Positions 52,516-60,734 of a DNA stretch of 64,000 nucleotides are shown here, one piece after another. This stretch comes from Fluviibacter sp048859965 (lineage in GTDB: Bacteria; Pseudomonadota; Gammaproteobacteria; Burkholderiales; Rhodocyclaceae). The notes below the pieces were generated by a model that worked only from the letters and a program-made list of their open reading frames with translations, was not told where the DNA came from and did no database searches. The position numbers were made by a program, and so were the translations under genes. Each line of letters starts with the position of its first letter. The first letter of the stretch is position 1. The stretch is from positions 33,340-97,339 of the forward strand of contig JBLIZO010000037.1 of NCBI GenBank assembly GCA_048859965.1. Direction: 5' to 3'.

Positions 52516-52956
52516 ATGCTGACCAGTCCCGGAATTTCTGACATCGCCCATGTCGTCCAGTTGGCCGTTGCGCCGGTTTTTCTGCTCACCGGTGTAGGTG
52601 CCATTCTTTCAGTACTCACCACCCGTATGGGGCGTGTGATTGATCGTGCCCACCGCATCGATGGCTGGGTTGAGGATGGTAAGGACGCCTCGAATTACGC
52701 CGCCGAACTAAACAGCCTCCGCAAACGGTTGAGCATTATTCATCATGCGATTACGCTTTGTTCCCTTTCCGCATTTTTCGTTTGCGCCGTCGTGTTCACA
52801 ATCTTTGTCGGTACTTACGCCGACGTGCAGATTGGCGGCGCGATCGCTTTACTGTTCGCGGCTGCGATGGTCATGCTGATTGGCGCATTGGGCTTATTTG
52901 TCCTTGAAGTACAAATCGCCCGCCGCAGTATCATGATCGGCCCAGGAACCCTCTAA
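52516..52956 (+). CDS. DUF2721 membrane protein
   Basis: A 146-residue inner-membrane protein with three hydrophobic helices (about residues 10-32, 70-95 and 103-130). The family stretch VAPVFLLTGVGAILSVLTTRMGRVIDRA matches DUF2721 and is seen here as AVAPVFLLTGVGAILSV and TTRMGRVIDRAHRID. A cytoplasmic helix with LNSLRKRLSIIHHAI follows. No function is known. The open frame extends upstream over purU, but the ATG at 52516 gives normal size. It converges with the amtB unit. Confidence 0.84.
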   Translation: MLTSPGISDIAHVVQLAVAPVFLLTGVGAILSVLTTRMGRVIDRAHRIDGWVEDGKDASNYAAELNSLRKRLSIIHHAITLCSLSAFFVCAVVFTIFVGTYADVQIGGAIALLFAAAMVMLIGALGLFVLEVQIARRSIMIGPGTL

Positions 52957-52967
52957 GCTTCTCCCAG

Positions 52968-52996
52968 AAAAAAAGGCGGGTTCCGAAGAACCCGCC
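52968..52996 (-). terminator. intrinsic terminator of torF-glnK-amtB
   Basis: GGCGGGTTC (52975-52983) pairs perfectly with GAACCCGCC (52988-52996) around a CGAA loop. Seven A residues at 52968-52974 read as a U-tract on the minus strand, so it terminates the amtB transcript 59 bp after its stop codon. Confidence 0.9.
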
Positions 52997-53054
52997 AAAT
53001 CCACACGGAGAGGAGAAACCGAGGGGGATTACCTGTGCATAAAACGACCGACCA

Positions 53055-54455
53055 TTAATCGTGATATGCCGTTTCACCGTGGGAAGAGACGTCCAGACCT
53101 TCACGTTCCTGATCTTCCGGAACACGCAGACCGATAACGATGTCGAGGATCTTGAAGACCACGAAGGCCACAACACCCGACCACAGAATCGTTGTACCGA
53201 CAGCAGTTGCCTGAATCACAACCTGATCAGCGATCGAGTAACCTTCGGCAACGGCGTTGGTCACGTAATCGAAAATGCCCGAGCCACCGAGCGCTGGGTC
53301 AGCAAACACACCCGTCAGCAGCGCACCGGTGATGCCACCGACGCCGTGAATACCGAAGACGTCGAGCGAATCATCCACCTTGAGCAGCTTCTTCAGGCCC
53401 GTAGCGCCCCACAGACACACGACACCAGCGATCAGGCCCATAATCAGCGCACCGCCGACACCGACAAAACCGGCCGCCGGAGTAATAGCCACCAAACCCG
53501 CCACGGCGCCAGAAGCAGCGCCCAGCATCGACGGCTTACCCTTGATCAGCCATTCGGCGCACAGCCATGACAGCGTTGCAGCCGAGGTCGCCACCCAGGT
53601 GTTCACGAAAGCGAGCGATGCCGTACCGTTGGCTTCGAGCGCCGAGCCGGCGTTAAAACCGAACCAACCGAACCACAGCAGCGACGCGCCGATCATGGTG
53701 AAGGTCAGGTTGTGCGGCGACATGGCTTCACGGCCGTAACCGATCCGCTTACCGGCCATGAAGGCAACGACCAGACCCGCGATTGCGGCGTTGATATGCA
53801 CGACCGTGCCACCGGCGAAATCAAGCGCACCCTTCTGGAACAACCAGCCTGCGGTGGCAGTCGCCGCTTCGGCGGCTTCAGCCGAGGTGTAGGCATCCGG
53901 GCCCGCCCAGAACCACACCATGTGGGCGATCGGGATGTATGCCAGCGTGAACCATGCCGTCAGACCGATCAGCACAACCGAGAACTTGATGCGCTCCGCC
54001 CAGGCGCCGACAATCAGCGCACAGGTGATGGCAGCAAACGCACCCTGGAAGACCACAAAGGTCAGTTCCGGCAGCACGACGCCCTTCGAGAAGGTACCGG
54101 TGACGGTATCTGGCGTAATGCCCTTCAGCAGGATCTTGTCGAAAGAACCAAAGAAGGCGTTATAGAGCGAATGACCTTCGGTGAATGCCACGCTGTAGCC
54201 GTAGATCACCCACAACAGCGAGATCAGAGCGAACACTACAAACACCTGAATCAGGATCGACAGCACGTTCTTCTGACGAACCAGGCCACCGTAGAACAGG
54301 GCCAGACCCGGGATGGACATCAGAATGACAAACGCGCTGGAGACAAGCAGCCAGGCGTTGTCGCCCTTGTTAACGACCGGTGCCGCAGCAGCCGGATCGG
54401 CGAGCGCCACGCCGCTGGCCAGCAGCGGCAGTAGCATTGCGAGAACCTTTTTCAT
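53055..54455 (-). CDS. amtB: ammonium transporter AmtB
   Basis: A 466-residue trimeric ammonium channel with a cleaved signal peptide (MKKVLAMLLPLLASGVALA) and 11 predicted membrane helices. The twin pore histidines lie in VVHINAAIAGLVVAF and FGIHGVGGITGALL, and the conserved AGFVGVGGALIMG region is present. A cytoplasmic tail of about 25 residues ends the protein, available for GlnK docking. It lies 21 bp after glnK, the usual pairing, and expression is expected under nitrogen limitation from the sigma-54 promoter upstream of the porin gene. Confidence 0.96.
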   Translation of the reverse strand: MKKVLAMLLPLLASGVALADPAAAAPVVNKGDNAWLLVSSAFVILMSIPGLALFYGGLVRQKNVLSILIQVFVVFALISLLWVIYGYSVAFTEGHSLYNAFFGSFDKILLKGITPDTVTGTFSKGVVLPELTFVVFQGAFAAITCALIVGAWAERIKFSVVLIGLTAWFTLAYIPIAHMVWFWAGPDAYTSAEAAEAATATAGWLFQKGALDFAGGTVVHINAAIAGLVVAFMAGKRIGYGREAMSPHNLTFTMIGASLLWFGWFGFNAGSALEANGTASLAFVNTWVATSAATLSWLCAEWLIKGKPSMLGAASGAVAGLVAITPAAGFVGVGGALIMGLIAGVVCLWGATGLKKLLKVDDSLDVFGIHGVGGITGALLTGVFADPALGGSGIFDYVTNAVAEGYSIADQVVIQATAVGTTILWSGVVAFVVFKILDIVIGLRVPEDQEREGLDVSSHGETAYHD

Positions 54456-54476
54456 AAATAGCTCCTTGGTAACCGT

Positions 54477-54815
54477 TTACAGTGCCGTCTCACCGGTTTC
54501 GCCGGTGCGGATACGGACCACTTCTTCGAGCGGGAAGACAAAAATCTTGCCGTCACCGATCTTGCCGGTGGCCGCGGATTTTTCAATGGCCTCGACCACC
54601 TGCTCCAGAATGCTGTCGGCCACGGCGGCCTCCAGCTTCACTTTCGGCAGGAAATCAACGACATATTCGGCGCCGCGATAGAGCTCCGTATGACCTTTCT
54701 GACGACCAAAGCCTTTGACTTCGGTCACGGTCACACCCTGTACACCGACAGCGGCGAGGGCCTCGCGGACCTCATCCAGCTTGAACGGTTTGATGATTGC
54801 GGTAACGAGTTTCAT
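54477..54815 (-). CDS. glnK: nitrogen regulatory protein PII (GlnK)
   Basis: A 112-residue PII protein that senses ATP/ADP and 2-oxoglutarate and blocks AmtB when nitrogen is ample. The T-loop runs from about residue 37 to 55 (FGRQKGHTELYRGAEY) with Tyr51, the uridylylation site. The B-loop is TGKIGDGKIFV and the C-loop follows RIRTGE. It is directly followed by amtB, so I name it GlnK and not GlnB. It begins 15 bp after the porin-like gene. Confidence 0.95.
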   Translation of the reverse strand: MKLVTAIIKPFKLDEVREALAAVGVQGVTVTEVKGFGRQKGHTELYRGAEYVVDFLPKVKLEAAVADSILEQVVEAIEKSAATGKIGDGKIFVFPLEEVVRIRTGETGETAL

Positions 54816-54830
54816 AGATCCACTCCTTGA

Positions 54831-55715
54831 TCAGAACGTGCGGCCGATGGTGACCATCGCAGTTGCACGACCGGCATTGGCCGTTGAGCCGTTGGGGGTG
54901 CCATCAGCATTCAAGCCATTGCGCGCAAAACAATAGAACTGACCCTTGCTGCAATCGCCATTGGTCGACGCCTGGATGTAGGAGACCTTGGCGTTCCAGC
55001 CATTGCCGAAATCTTTGGTCACGCCCAACTCCCAATCGGCATAGTTGGCCTGACTGAAGTTACGCATGTAGAAATAACCGGCATGACCCAGCAGACCGAA
55101 ACCGGCCAGCATCGGATGCACCTCGCTGAGGTCATAGGTGGCCTTCAGATCGGTGTAACCCGAGCCCGATGTGCTCGAACCATTGAAGCCCTGAACGTTG
55201 AAATAGTCCGTGAGTGCGAATGATTGCTTCAGGCTGACGGTCTTCCAGTTGGCACCGAGGTAGTACTCCAGGTTATAGACCATGCCCGACTTCATCGAGT
55301 AGCCCACCGGATTCGGTTGGGTTAACCCCGCATAGGGGCTGCTGCCGGGGTTGCTGCCCGGATAGAAGTAATTGATGAGGCCGGTATCCAGACCCCAGTC
55401 TTCGTTGAAGGCATATTTCCAGCCGCCGTAAAGATCCATTTCAATGTTGCCATTGGGCATGCCGGCCGCATTACCATTAACGTTCGAGTTCCAGTTACCG
55501 ACATAGAAGCCCATCGGCAGGGCCAGATCAAACCCGCCTTGAATCGCAGGCTGGCCAAAGGTCTGGTCGATACCACGGAACCGGTAGCTGCTCGCGACAC
55601 CGATATTGGCGGTTAACGCGATTTCATCTGCGGCCGGCGCAGCGGCTTCTTCAGACATCGCGGCCATCGAGAGGGCTGCCAGCGATGCGGCGATCAGTGT
55701 CTTCTTGAGCATCAT
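54831..55715 (-). CDS. outer-membrane beta-barrel protein (TorF/TIGR02001 family)
   Basis: A 294-residue predicted outer-membrane protein. The signal peptide (MMLKKTLIAASLAALSMAAMS) is followed by the family opening LTANIGVASSYRFRGIDQTF, then alternating beta strands typical of a barrel and a terminal phenylalanine (VTIGRTF). The family is often found before glnK-amtB and may be an outer-membrane channel used in nitrogen limitation; its solute is unproven. AAGGA is seven bases before the ATG at 55715. It is the first gene of the sigma-54 unit. Confidence 0.88.
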   Translation of the reverse strand: MMLKKTLIAASLAALSMAAMSEEAAAPAADEIALTANIGVASSYRFRGIDQTFGQPAIQGGFDLALPMGFYVGNWNSNVNGNAAGMPNGNIEMDLYGGWKYAFNEDWGLDTGLINYFYPGSNPGSSPYAGLTQPNPVGYSMKSGMVYNLEYYLGANWKTVSLKQSFALTDYFNVQGFNGSSTSGSGYTDLKATYDLSEVHPMLAGFGLLGHAGYFYMRNFSQANYADWELGVTKDFGNGWNAKVSYIQASTNGDCSKGQFYCFARNGLNADGTPNGSTANAGRATAMVTIGRTF

Positions 55716-55765
55716 GGTCACATCCTTTGTAATAAGAGAGAAAAGAATTGCTACGGGCTTTTATG

Positions 55766-55782
55766 AGCACAGACCGTGCCAA
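55766..55782 (-). promoter_or_regulatory. sigma-54 promoter of torF-glnK-amtB
   Basis: On the minus strand TTGGCACG (55782-55775), GTCT, GTGCT (55770-55766) matches the sigma-54 consensus TTGGCACG-N4-TTGCW at all but one defined position, including the invariant GG and GC. It lies about 51 bp before the porin start codon. Confidence 0.85.
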
Positions 55783-55928
55783 GTTTCAGATTTCTCTCTC
55801 CAAAAAACAGACAACGTCTTGTTTTACATCGAATTATTTATCATGTTCGTGCGTGTTTTGTTTAAATCACTTGTTTTTATTCGTTGTGCGCCGCCACAAT
55901 GGGCTTTATGGCAATGCACAAGGATGGA

Positions 55929-55945
55929 CGCACCATTTTGTAGCA
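55929..55945. promoter_or_regulatory. NtrC-binding site (distal half of pair nearest promoter)
   Basis: CGCACCATTTTGTAGCA resembles the NtrC palindrome TGCACCATTTTGGTGCA with three mismatches. It lies about 155 bp upstream of the sigma-54 promoter, a normal enhancer distance. Confidence 0.6.
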
Positions 55946-55968
55946 GCACAGCGCAAAGACGCCGTGCT

Positions 55969-55985
55969 TGCACTTCTTTGGTGCG
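55969..55985. promoter_or_regulatory. NtrC-binding site, second
   Basis: TGCACTTCTTTGGTGCG agrees with TGCAC-N5-TGGTGCA except for the last base and lies 40 bp (centre to centre) from the first site, about four helical turns. The 352-bp gap between the porin and ubiK starts is thus mainly control sequence; the AT-rich 55800-55900 part shows nothing further that I recognise. Confidence 0.7.
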
Positions 55986-56067
55986 CATCTTGCTGCAACG
56001 CCCCTTGAAACGGTCTGAGTGACCCATGCTAGACTGCCCCACATTCGCACCTACACAGGTTGGCAAA

Positions 56068-56313
56068 ATGATTGATACCAAAGTATTTGAAGACTTCGCC
56101 CAGAAAGTATCCGGCCTTATCGCCAACAGTCCGGCCGCCGACATTGAGAAAAATGTCCGGTCGATGATGGGCAGCTTTTTCAGCAAGCTGGATTTGGTCA
56201 CGCGCGAAGAGTTCGACACGCAAGCCAATGTGCTGGCCCGTACACGCCAACTGGTGGATCAACTCACCGCCCGCCTGGACGCGTTCGAGGCTCAGGAAAA
56301 GCACCGCCAGTAA
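56068..56313 (+). CDS. ubiK: ubiquinone biosynthesis accessory factor UbiK (BMFP domain)
   Basis: An 81-residue YqiC/BMFP-family protein. An N-terminal amphipathic helix (VFEDFAQKVSGLIANSP) can bind membrane, and the C-terminal half is a coiled coil (REEFDTQANVLARTRQLVDQL) that trimerises. UbiK assists late steps of ubiquinone synthesis with UbiJ. The frame reaches back to ATG 56026, but the ATG at 56068 gives the usual MIDTKVFEDF start. comM follows after 3 bp. Confidence 0.9.
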   Translation: MIDTKVFEDFAQKVSGLIANSPAADIEKNVRSMMGSFFSKLDLVTREEFDTQANVLARTRQLVDQLTARLDAFEAQEKHRQ

Positions 56314-56316
56314 AAT

Positions 56317-57813
56317 ATGTCGCTGGCGCTCATCCAGACCCGAGCGCTGGACGGCCTGCACGCACCACCCGTCACGGTGGAGGTGCATGTGGCCAACGGC
56401 CTGCCCGCCTTCAGCCTGGTCGGCCTGGCGGATGCCGAAGTGCGCGAAGCGCGGGATCGTGTGCGCGCCGCGCTGCTCAGCTCGGGTTTCGAGTTTCCCG
56501 CGCGCCGCATCACCGTCAATCTGGCGCCAGCGGATCTGCCCAAGGATTCCGGTCGTTTCGATCTGCCCATTGCGCTTGGTCTGCTCGCTGCCTCCGGCCA
56601 ACTGCCAGCGCTGGGTTTGAATGATTACGAGTTTGCCGGTGAACTCTCGCTCACCGGTAGCCTGCGCCCCGTGCGCGGTGCGCTCGCCTTAGCGCTGGCC
56701 AGCCACCATGCTGACCATACGCTGATTCTGCCCGAGGCCTCTGGTTCGGAAGCCGCCCTCGCCGAGGGCGCATCCGTCCGGATTGCCAACAGTCTGCGCG
56801 ATGTTTGCGCGCATCTGATGGGCGAAGCGCAACTTCCCGCGCCACAATCACCAACACGCGAACCCCTGACGCACACCCCGGATCTGGCTGACGTGAAAGG
56901 ACAAGCCCAGGCCAGACGCGCGCTGGAAATTGCCGCCACGGGCGGCCATGCCTTGTTGATGCTTGGCCCACCGGGTACCGGCAAATCCATGCTGGCCACA
57001 AGATTGCCGGGCATTCTGCCGCCGCTCACGCGGGAGGCCGCACTCGAATCAGCCAGCGTGCTCTCGCTGGCCGGTATTTTCAACCCGGAGCACTTTGGCG
57101 AACGCCCCTTCCGGGCGCCGCATCACAGTGCTTCGCCTGCGGCCGTGATTGGCGGTGGCAGCCAGGCGCTGCCCGGCGAAATCTCGCTGGCCTCCGGTGG
57201 CGTACTCTTCCTGGACGAACTGCCTGAATTTGATCGGCGGGTGCTTGAATCGTTACGCGAACCGCTCGAAACCGGCGAAGTGCATATCGCACGCGCCAGT
57301 CGCCGAGCAACCTATCCAGCGGCATTTCAACTTGTGGCCGCCATGAATCCATGCCCCTGCGGTTACCAGGGCCACCCGACCCGGGCCTGCCGCTGCACGC
57401 CGGAACAGGTTCAGCGCTACCGCAACCGATTATCAGGCCCGCTCCTTGATCGCATTGATCTATGCATCGAAGTACCGGCGCTATCTGCCGACGATCTGAC
57501 GCAAACGACACCGGGAGAAAAATCCGCCGTGGTCCGCGAGCGGGTCGTTGCAGCCACGACCATGGCTCTGCGCCGACAAGGTACCGTCAATGCGCGTCTC
57601 GATGGTAAAGCGCTGGACACTGATGCCACGCTCGATAACGCCGCCCAGACACTGCTCAATCAAGCGGTCAGCCGCCTCGGCCTATCGGCCCGCGCTTACC
57701 ACCGCCTGCTGCGTGTTGCCCGCACCATCGCGGATCTGGCCGGCACCCGACAGATCGGCGCCGCACATATCGCAGAAGCGATCCAGTTCCGTCAACTCTT
57801 CAGCAACCCCTGA
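56317..57813 (+). CDS. comM: Mg-chelatase-like AAA+ ATPase ComM (YifB)
   Basis: A 498-residue AAA+ protein with an N-terminal Lon-protease-like substrate domain (about 1-170; MSLALIQTRALDGLHAPPV), Walker A GPPGTGKS (217-224), Walker B VLFLDELPEF, the GEISLASGGVLF region and a zinc-binding NPCPCGYQGHPTRACRC loop. The C-terminal Mg_chelatase_C domain has LSARAYHRLLRVARTIADL. In naturally transformable bacteria ComM is a hexameric helicase that extends branch migration of incoming DNA, but the gene is also widespread in non-competent species. Confidence 0.93.
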   Translation: MSLALIQTRALDGLHAPPVTVEVHVANGLPAFSLVGLADAEVREARDRVRAALLSSGFEFPARRITVNLAPADLPKDSGRFDLPIALGLLAASGQLPALGLNDYEFAGELSLTGSLRPVRGALALALASHHADHTLILPEASGSEAALAEGASVRIANSLRDVCAHLMGEAQLPAPQSPTREPLTHTPDLADVKGQAQARRALEIAATGGHALLMLGPPGTGKSMLATRLPGILPPLTREAALESASVLSLAGIFNPEHFGERPFRAPHHSASPAAVIGGGSQALPGEISLASGGVLFLDELPEFDRRVLESLREPLETGEVHIARASRRATYPAAFQLVAAMNPCPCGYQGHPTRACRCTPEQVQRYRNRLSGPLLDRIDLCIEVPALSADDLTQTTPGEKSAVVRERVVAATTMALRRQGTVNARLDGKALDTDATLDNAAQTLLNQAVSRLGLSARAYHRLLRVARTIADLAGTRQIGAAHIAEAIQFRQLFSNP

Positions 57814-58061
57814 TGCGACACACGCGTGATTTAGCCTCGCTCACCATTGGCTTACTGCTTATCGGCTGCGCCTCATCCTCTGCCTGGGAGCGCGACAGCA
57901 CCGCTCGCTCCGTCGGCTGCACCCCCAACGAGGTCAAGATCACCAGCAAAGACTCGGGCACTTTTGATCGCATTCAGAGTTGGTACGCCGATTGCCGGGG
58001 CACGCATTATCGTTGCGTTTACGTACCCGGTGATCGGGGCGGCTGCTACCCGATCAAGTAA
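57813..58061 (+). CDS. small cysteine-containing lipoprotein, hypothetical
   Basis: An 82-residue predicted lipoprotein. The signal peptide (LASLTIGLLLIGC) puts the lipidated cysteine at residue 19. The mature part has four further cysteines (in SVGCTP, YADCRG, HYRCVYV and GGCYPIK), probably two disulfides in a small compact domain. I do not recognise a named family. The start overlaps the comM stop (TGATG), so the two are likely cotranslated, although no functional link is obvious. Confidence 0.75.
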   Translation: MRHTRDLASLTIGLLLIGCASSSAWERDSTARSVGCTPNEVKITSKDSGTFDRIQSWYADCRGTHYRCVYVPGDRGGCYPIK

Positions 58062-58070
58062 ACAAATCGC

Positions 58071-58967
58071 CTACAGGCCACCATCTCCCCAACGAAATTG
58101 CCAGACCACACCGTACATCGTGTAGCTCGGGCCGCCGCCAACGAGGGCGCCATCCGCAGCATGGAACTTGATCGCGTTATGCGCGTTGACCGGTATCGAC
58201 AGGGTTGCGCCCATTAACCAACTCTCCTGGCGATTATTGGCCGGTTGACCATTCACAAAAGACTGCCCACCCGAAAAATAGGTCACATCTGCCGACAGCC
58301 ATGCGGTCGATGGAAAGTAATAAATCACATGACCTGTCGTTGAGTAAAGCGGGTGCTGCGCCAGCACATTGCCGCCGCGATAATTGTCGTTGTCGGTAAA
58401 GAACGTCGCATCGCCAGAAATCTCATAACGCCAGGGGCCCACTGCCTGCGACGCGCCCAAACCCGGCTGCACAAATGAGCGGTTCGCTCCCACGTTAAAT
58501 AATTGGTTGCTGTGATACTCGCCCCAGGGAATGCTTGCTGCAATGTTCACGCCCACGATCAGATCCTGAACGTAATGCTTGAACTCTGCCGCCGTCAGCG
58601 CGGGCGCGCCATATAAATTCGCCGCCAGGCGGACAACCGGGTCCGTCAGCCCCTGCGCCGAACCCGACACCACCTGTTTACCCACCGTAGTCGTGCCGTG
58701 CAACTGCGCATAAGGCACCACCACATTGACCTTGCCTGATTGCCCGAACACATCAAAGGTGCGGTTATAGCTGACGACCTCCGTATCGATCGTATGCTTG
58801 CTGGTTTTGACCTGGTTAAAACCAAAACCCAGAAAGTTGTAATCAATCGGTGCATTGGAATAAAGCCGCGCCTCGATCTCCTGTGCCTGCACGACACCGC
58901 TCACACCAAGACAGCACACCAGCAGCACCCACCACCCGCATCGCTGCAGCAACCGATCCATGCGCAT
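58071..58967 (-). CDS. outer-membrane protein, MetA-pathway/phenol-degradation transporter-like
   Basis: A 298-residue predicted outer-membrane beta-barrel. A signal peptide (GWWVLLVCCLGVSGVVQA) is followed by IEARLYSNAPIDYNFLGFG and many alternating strands, with VVPYAQLHG and SIPWGEYHSNQLFNVGAN motifs typical of the phenol MetA-like family (PF13557). Family members are named from aromatic degradation loci but are widespread and mostly uncharacterised. The final strand ends in WGDGGL, not aromatic. GTG 58976 and ATG 58961 are alternative starts. It lies 12 bp downstream of the WYL regulator. Confidence 0.78.
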   Translation of the reverse strand: MRMDRLLQRCGWWVLLVCCLGVSGVVQAQEIEARLYSNAPIDYNFLGFGFNQVKTSKHTIDTEVVSYNRTFDVFGQSGKVNVVVPYAQLHGTTTVGKQVVSGSAQGLTDPVVRLAANLYGAPALTAAEFKHYVQDLIVGVNIAASIPWGEYHSNQLFNVGANRSFVQPGLGASQAVGPWRYEISGDATFFTDNDNYRGGNVLAQHPLYSTTGHVIYYFPSTAWLSADVTYFSGGQSFVNGQPANNRQESWLMGATLSIPVNAHNAIKFHAADGALVGGGPSYTMYGVVWQFRWGDGGL

Positions 58968-58979
58968 GCCCGTCACCGA

Positions 58980-59972
58980 TCAGGGTGAATGCCGATCAAG
59001 CGCTTCGGCCAGTTTGGCACGCACCTTGTCACGCAAAGCGGGCGGCCCCACAACCTCCACCTCCGGCATATGACGCAGAATATCCATCACCAGTTCAGTC
59101 TCGATGCTGTACGGCACATCCAGTTGATAGCGGCCATCCGGCAGCACATTGCCACGCTGATCCGGGTGCCACTGTTCGGCGGCCACCCAGCGCGCCCGCG
59201 CCGGGGTGAAACGCAGTTGCGCCCATTGGGTGCGTTCACCGCCAAAAATACCGTAACCATTCTGCACTCGGCTATCCAGCACCGTTGCGGAGACCTCGTG
59301 TGCTTTCTTGTCGAGCAGTTCAACATCGCTCAGTGTCTCGACGGCAAAACTGCGTAAATCCTTGCGCAAGTGACACCAGGCATCCAGATACCAATTGCCC
59401 CGATAGAAGACAAGGCGTTGCGGCGAAATCTCACGTGTCGTCGTCTCATCACGCCCACGATGCCAGTGCCGAAGCTTCAGACGGTGCCGCTTGAGTAATG
59501 CCGAGGCAATCAGCGCAAAATTGGCGGGCTCCGGCGCGCGTTGACCCGTATGCACGATGCGAATGCGATCTTCAATATCTTCAGGCTTGTTCTGCTGGCT
59601 CCCCAGCAGCGCCGACAGCCGCGACTGCAGCGGCGCAATATGCGGCCCCAGCAGGCCCGGCTGCACCGTGTTGAGCAACTGCTGCATCATCAGCAGCGCA
59701 TAAATTTCGCTGGCATTGAACCAGAGCCCCGGCAGTTCATATTTCGGGCCCGCAGCCGCTTGCAGCGACCGCGCCCCGTCTCGGGCAAAGCGATAGCCAC
59801 CGCCGATGCGGTCGTACACAATCGGTGCGTTCAGGCGGTCCCGCAGATACTGCAGATCGCGCCGCAAAGTCGCGCGCGAAACACCCAGCGCCGCCTGGAT
59901 CGTCTCAAAAGGCAAACAACGCTGGTCATTCAGCAATTGGTCGATGCGGTAAAAGCGTTCGGTACGATCCAA
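58980..59972 (-). CDS. WYL-domain transcriptional regulator
   Basis: A 330-residue regulator with an N-terminal helix-turn-helix of DeoR type (about 8-55; RIDQLLNDQRCLPFETIQAA, SRATLRRDLQYLRD), a WYL domain from about residue 140 with RLVFYRGNWYLDAWCHLRKDLR, and a C-terminal WCX region. WYL domains bind nucleic acids or small ligands and control DNA damage, CRISPR or metabolic genes. It starts at TTG seven bases after GAGGGG. It immediately precedes the outer-membrane gene, which it may regulate. Confidence 0.87.
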   Translation of the reverse strand: MDRTERFYRIDQLLNDQRCLPFETIQAALGVSRATLRRDLQYLRDRLNAPIVYDRIGGGYRFARDGARSLQAAAGPKYELPGLWFNASEIYALLMMQQLLNTVQPGLLGPHIAPLQSRLSALLGSQQNKPEDIEDRIRIVHTGQRAPEPANFALIASALLKRHRLKLRHWHRGRDETTTREISPQRLVFYRGNWYLDAWCHLRKDLRSFAVETLSDVELLDKKAHEVSATVLDSRVQNGYGIFGGERTQWAQLRFTPARARWVAAEQWHPDQRGNVLPDGRYQLDVPYSIETELVMDILRHMPEVEVVGPPALRDKVRAKLAEALDRHSP

Positions 59973-60029
59973 GCCACCGCCCCTCTATACAAGACCCGCC
60001 TGGTCCGGGAAATTGGCAGGCCAGAATTC

Positions 60030-60106
60030 TGGCGCGCTCGACACGATTCGAACGTGCGACCCTTGCCTTCGGAGGGCAATACTCTATCCAACTGAGCTAC
60101 GAGCGC
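60030..60106 (-). tRNA. tRNA-Arg (anticodon CCG)
   Basis: The minus strand from 60106 folds as a 77-base tRNA. The acceptor arm is GCGCTCG/CGAGCGC with G discriminator and encoded CCA (60033-60030). The D arm is GCTC-AGTTGGATA-GAGT, the anticodon arm TTGCC-CTCCGAA-GGCAA with anticodon CCG, and the T arm GCACG-TTCGAAT-CGTGT. It decodes CGG. No attachment-site-like repeat was seen beside it. Confidence 0.95.
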
Positions 60107-60237
60107 GTGCGGGCGAAGTCTAGCCGTTTTTGACGAGACTGTCCAAATCCTGGTTCGCCGCAGGGGGTTTTCCCGTTATACTTACGCCATCTTTCGCTAT
60201 TTATTCGCCCATTTACTTTTCGCGCACAGGATCGATC

Positions 60238-60675
60238 ATGGCCGACAAGAATTCCAGCAGCAAAATCATGTACCTCTCCATCGCTCTGGCGGTGATTCTT
60301 ATGGCCGTTGTCGTGCCGTTCTCAATGAGCGGCAAAGGCAAATCGGATGCCGTGAGCAGTGCCGACGATGTGGAATCGCGGATCGCACCCGTTGCCAAGA
60401 TTGAAATGCAGGCCGGTGGCGGCGCGGGCGGTCCTAAAGACGGTAAAACTGTTTACAACACCGTTTGTGCCGGTTGTCACGGTGCCGGTGTCATGGGTGC
60501 CCCGAAGTTCGGCGACAAGGCGGCATGGGCAGGTCGTATCGGCCAAGGTATGCCAACGCTGGTTAGCCATGCGATCAACGGTATCCGTGCCATGCCACCA
60601 CGCGGCGGCGCTGCCAGCCTGAGCGATGACGAAGTGAAGGCTGCTGTTCAGTACATGGTAGACGGTTCGAAGTAA
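60238..60675 (+). CDS. cytochrome c5-type protein
   Basis: A 145-residue monohaem c-type cytochrome. The N-terminal hydrophobic helix (KIMYLSIALAVILMAVVVPF) acts as signal peptide or membrane anchor, followed by a linker and haem domain. The haem motif is CAGCH (Cys77, Cys80, His81) and the distal ligand is Met119 in RAMPPRGG. The C-terminal DDEVKAAVQYMVD helix is typical of cytochrome c5. It probably shuttles electrons to terminal oxidases in the periplasm. CAGGA precedes the ATG at 60238. Confidence 0.92.
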   Translation: MADKNSSSKIMYLSIALAVILMAVVVPFSMSGKGKSDAVSSADDVESRIAPVAKIEMQAGGGAGGPKDGKTVYNTVCAGCHGAGVMGAPKFGDKAAWAGRIGQGMPTLVSHAINGIRAMPPRGGAASLSDDEVKAAVQYMVDGSK

Positions 60676-60695
60676 GTTCAACCGCTATAAACACG

Positions 60696-60725
60696 AAAGG
60701 GACGCTACGGCGTCCCTTTTGTTTT
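60696..60725 (+). terminator. intrinsic terminator after cytochrome c5
   Basis: AAAGGGACGC (60696-60705) pairs with GCGTCCCTTT (60710-60719) around a TACG tetraloop, followed by TGTTTT. The A-rich left arm allows it to serve the convergent rep gene as well. Confidence 0.9.
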
Positions 60726-60734
60726 GCTTTGCGA

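Noticed and set aside
60030..60106. tRNA-Arg as an integration site for a mobile element
   Set aside because: No repeat of the tRNA 3' end, integrase or change in base composition was seen nearby.
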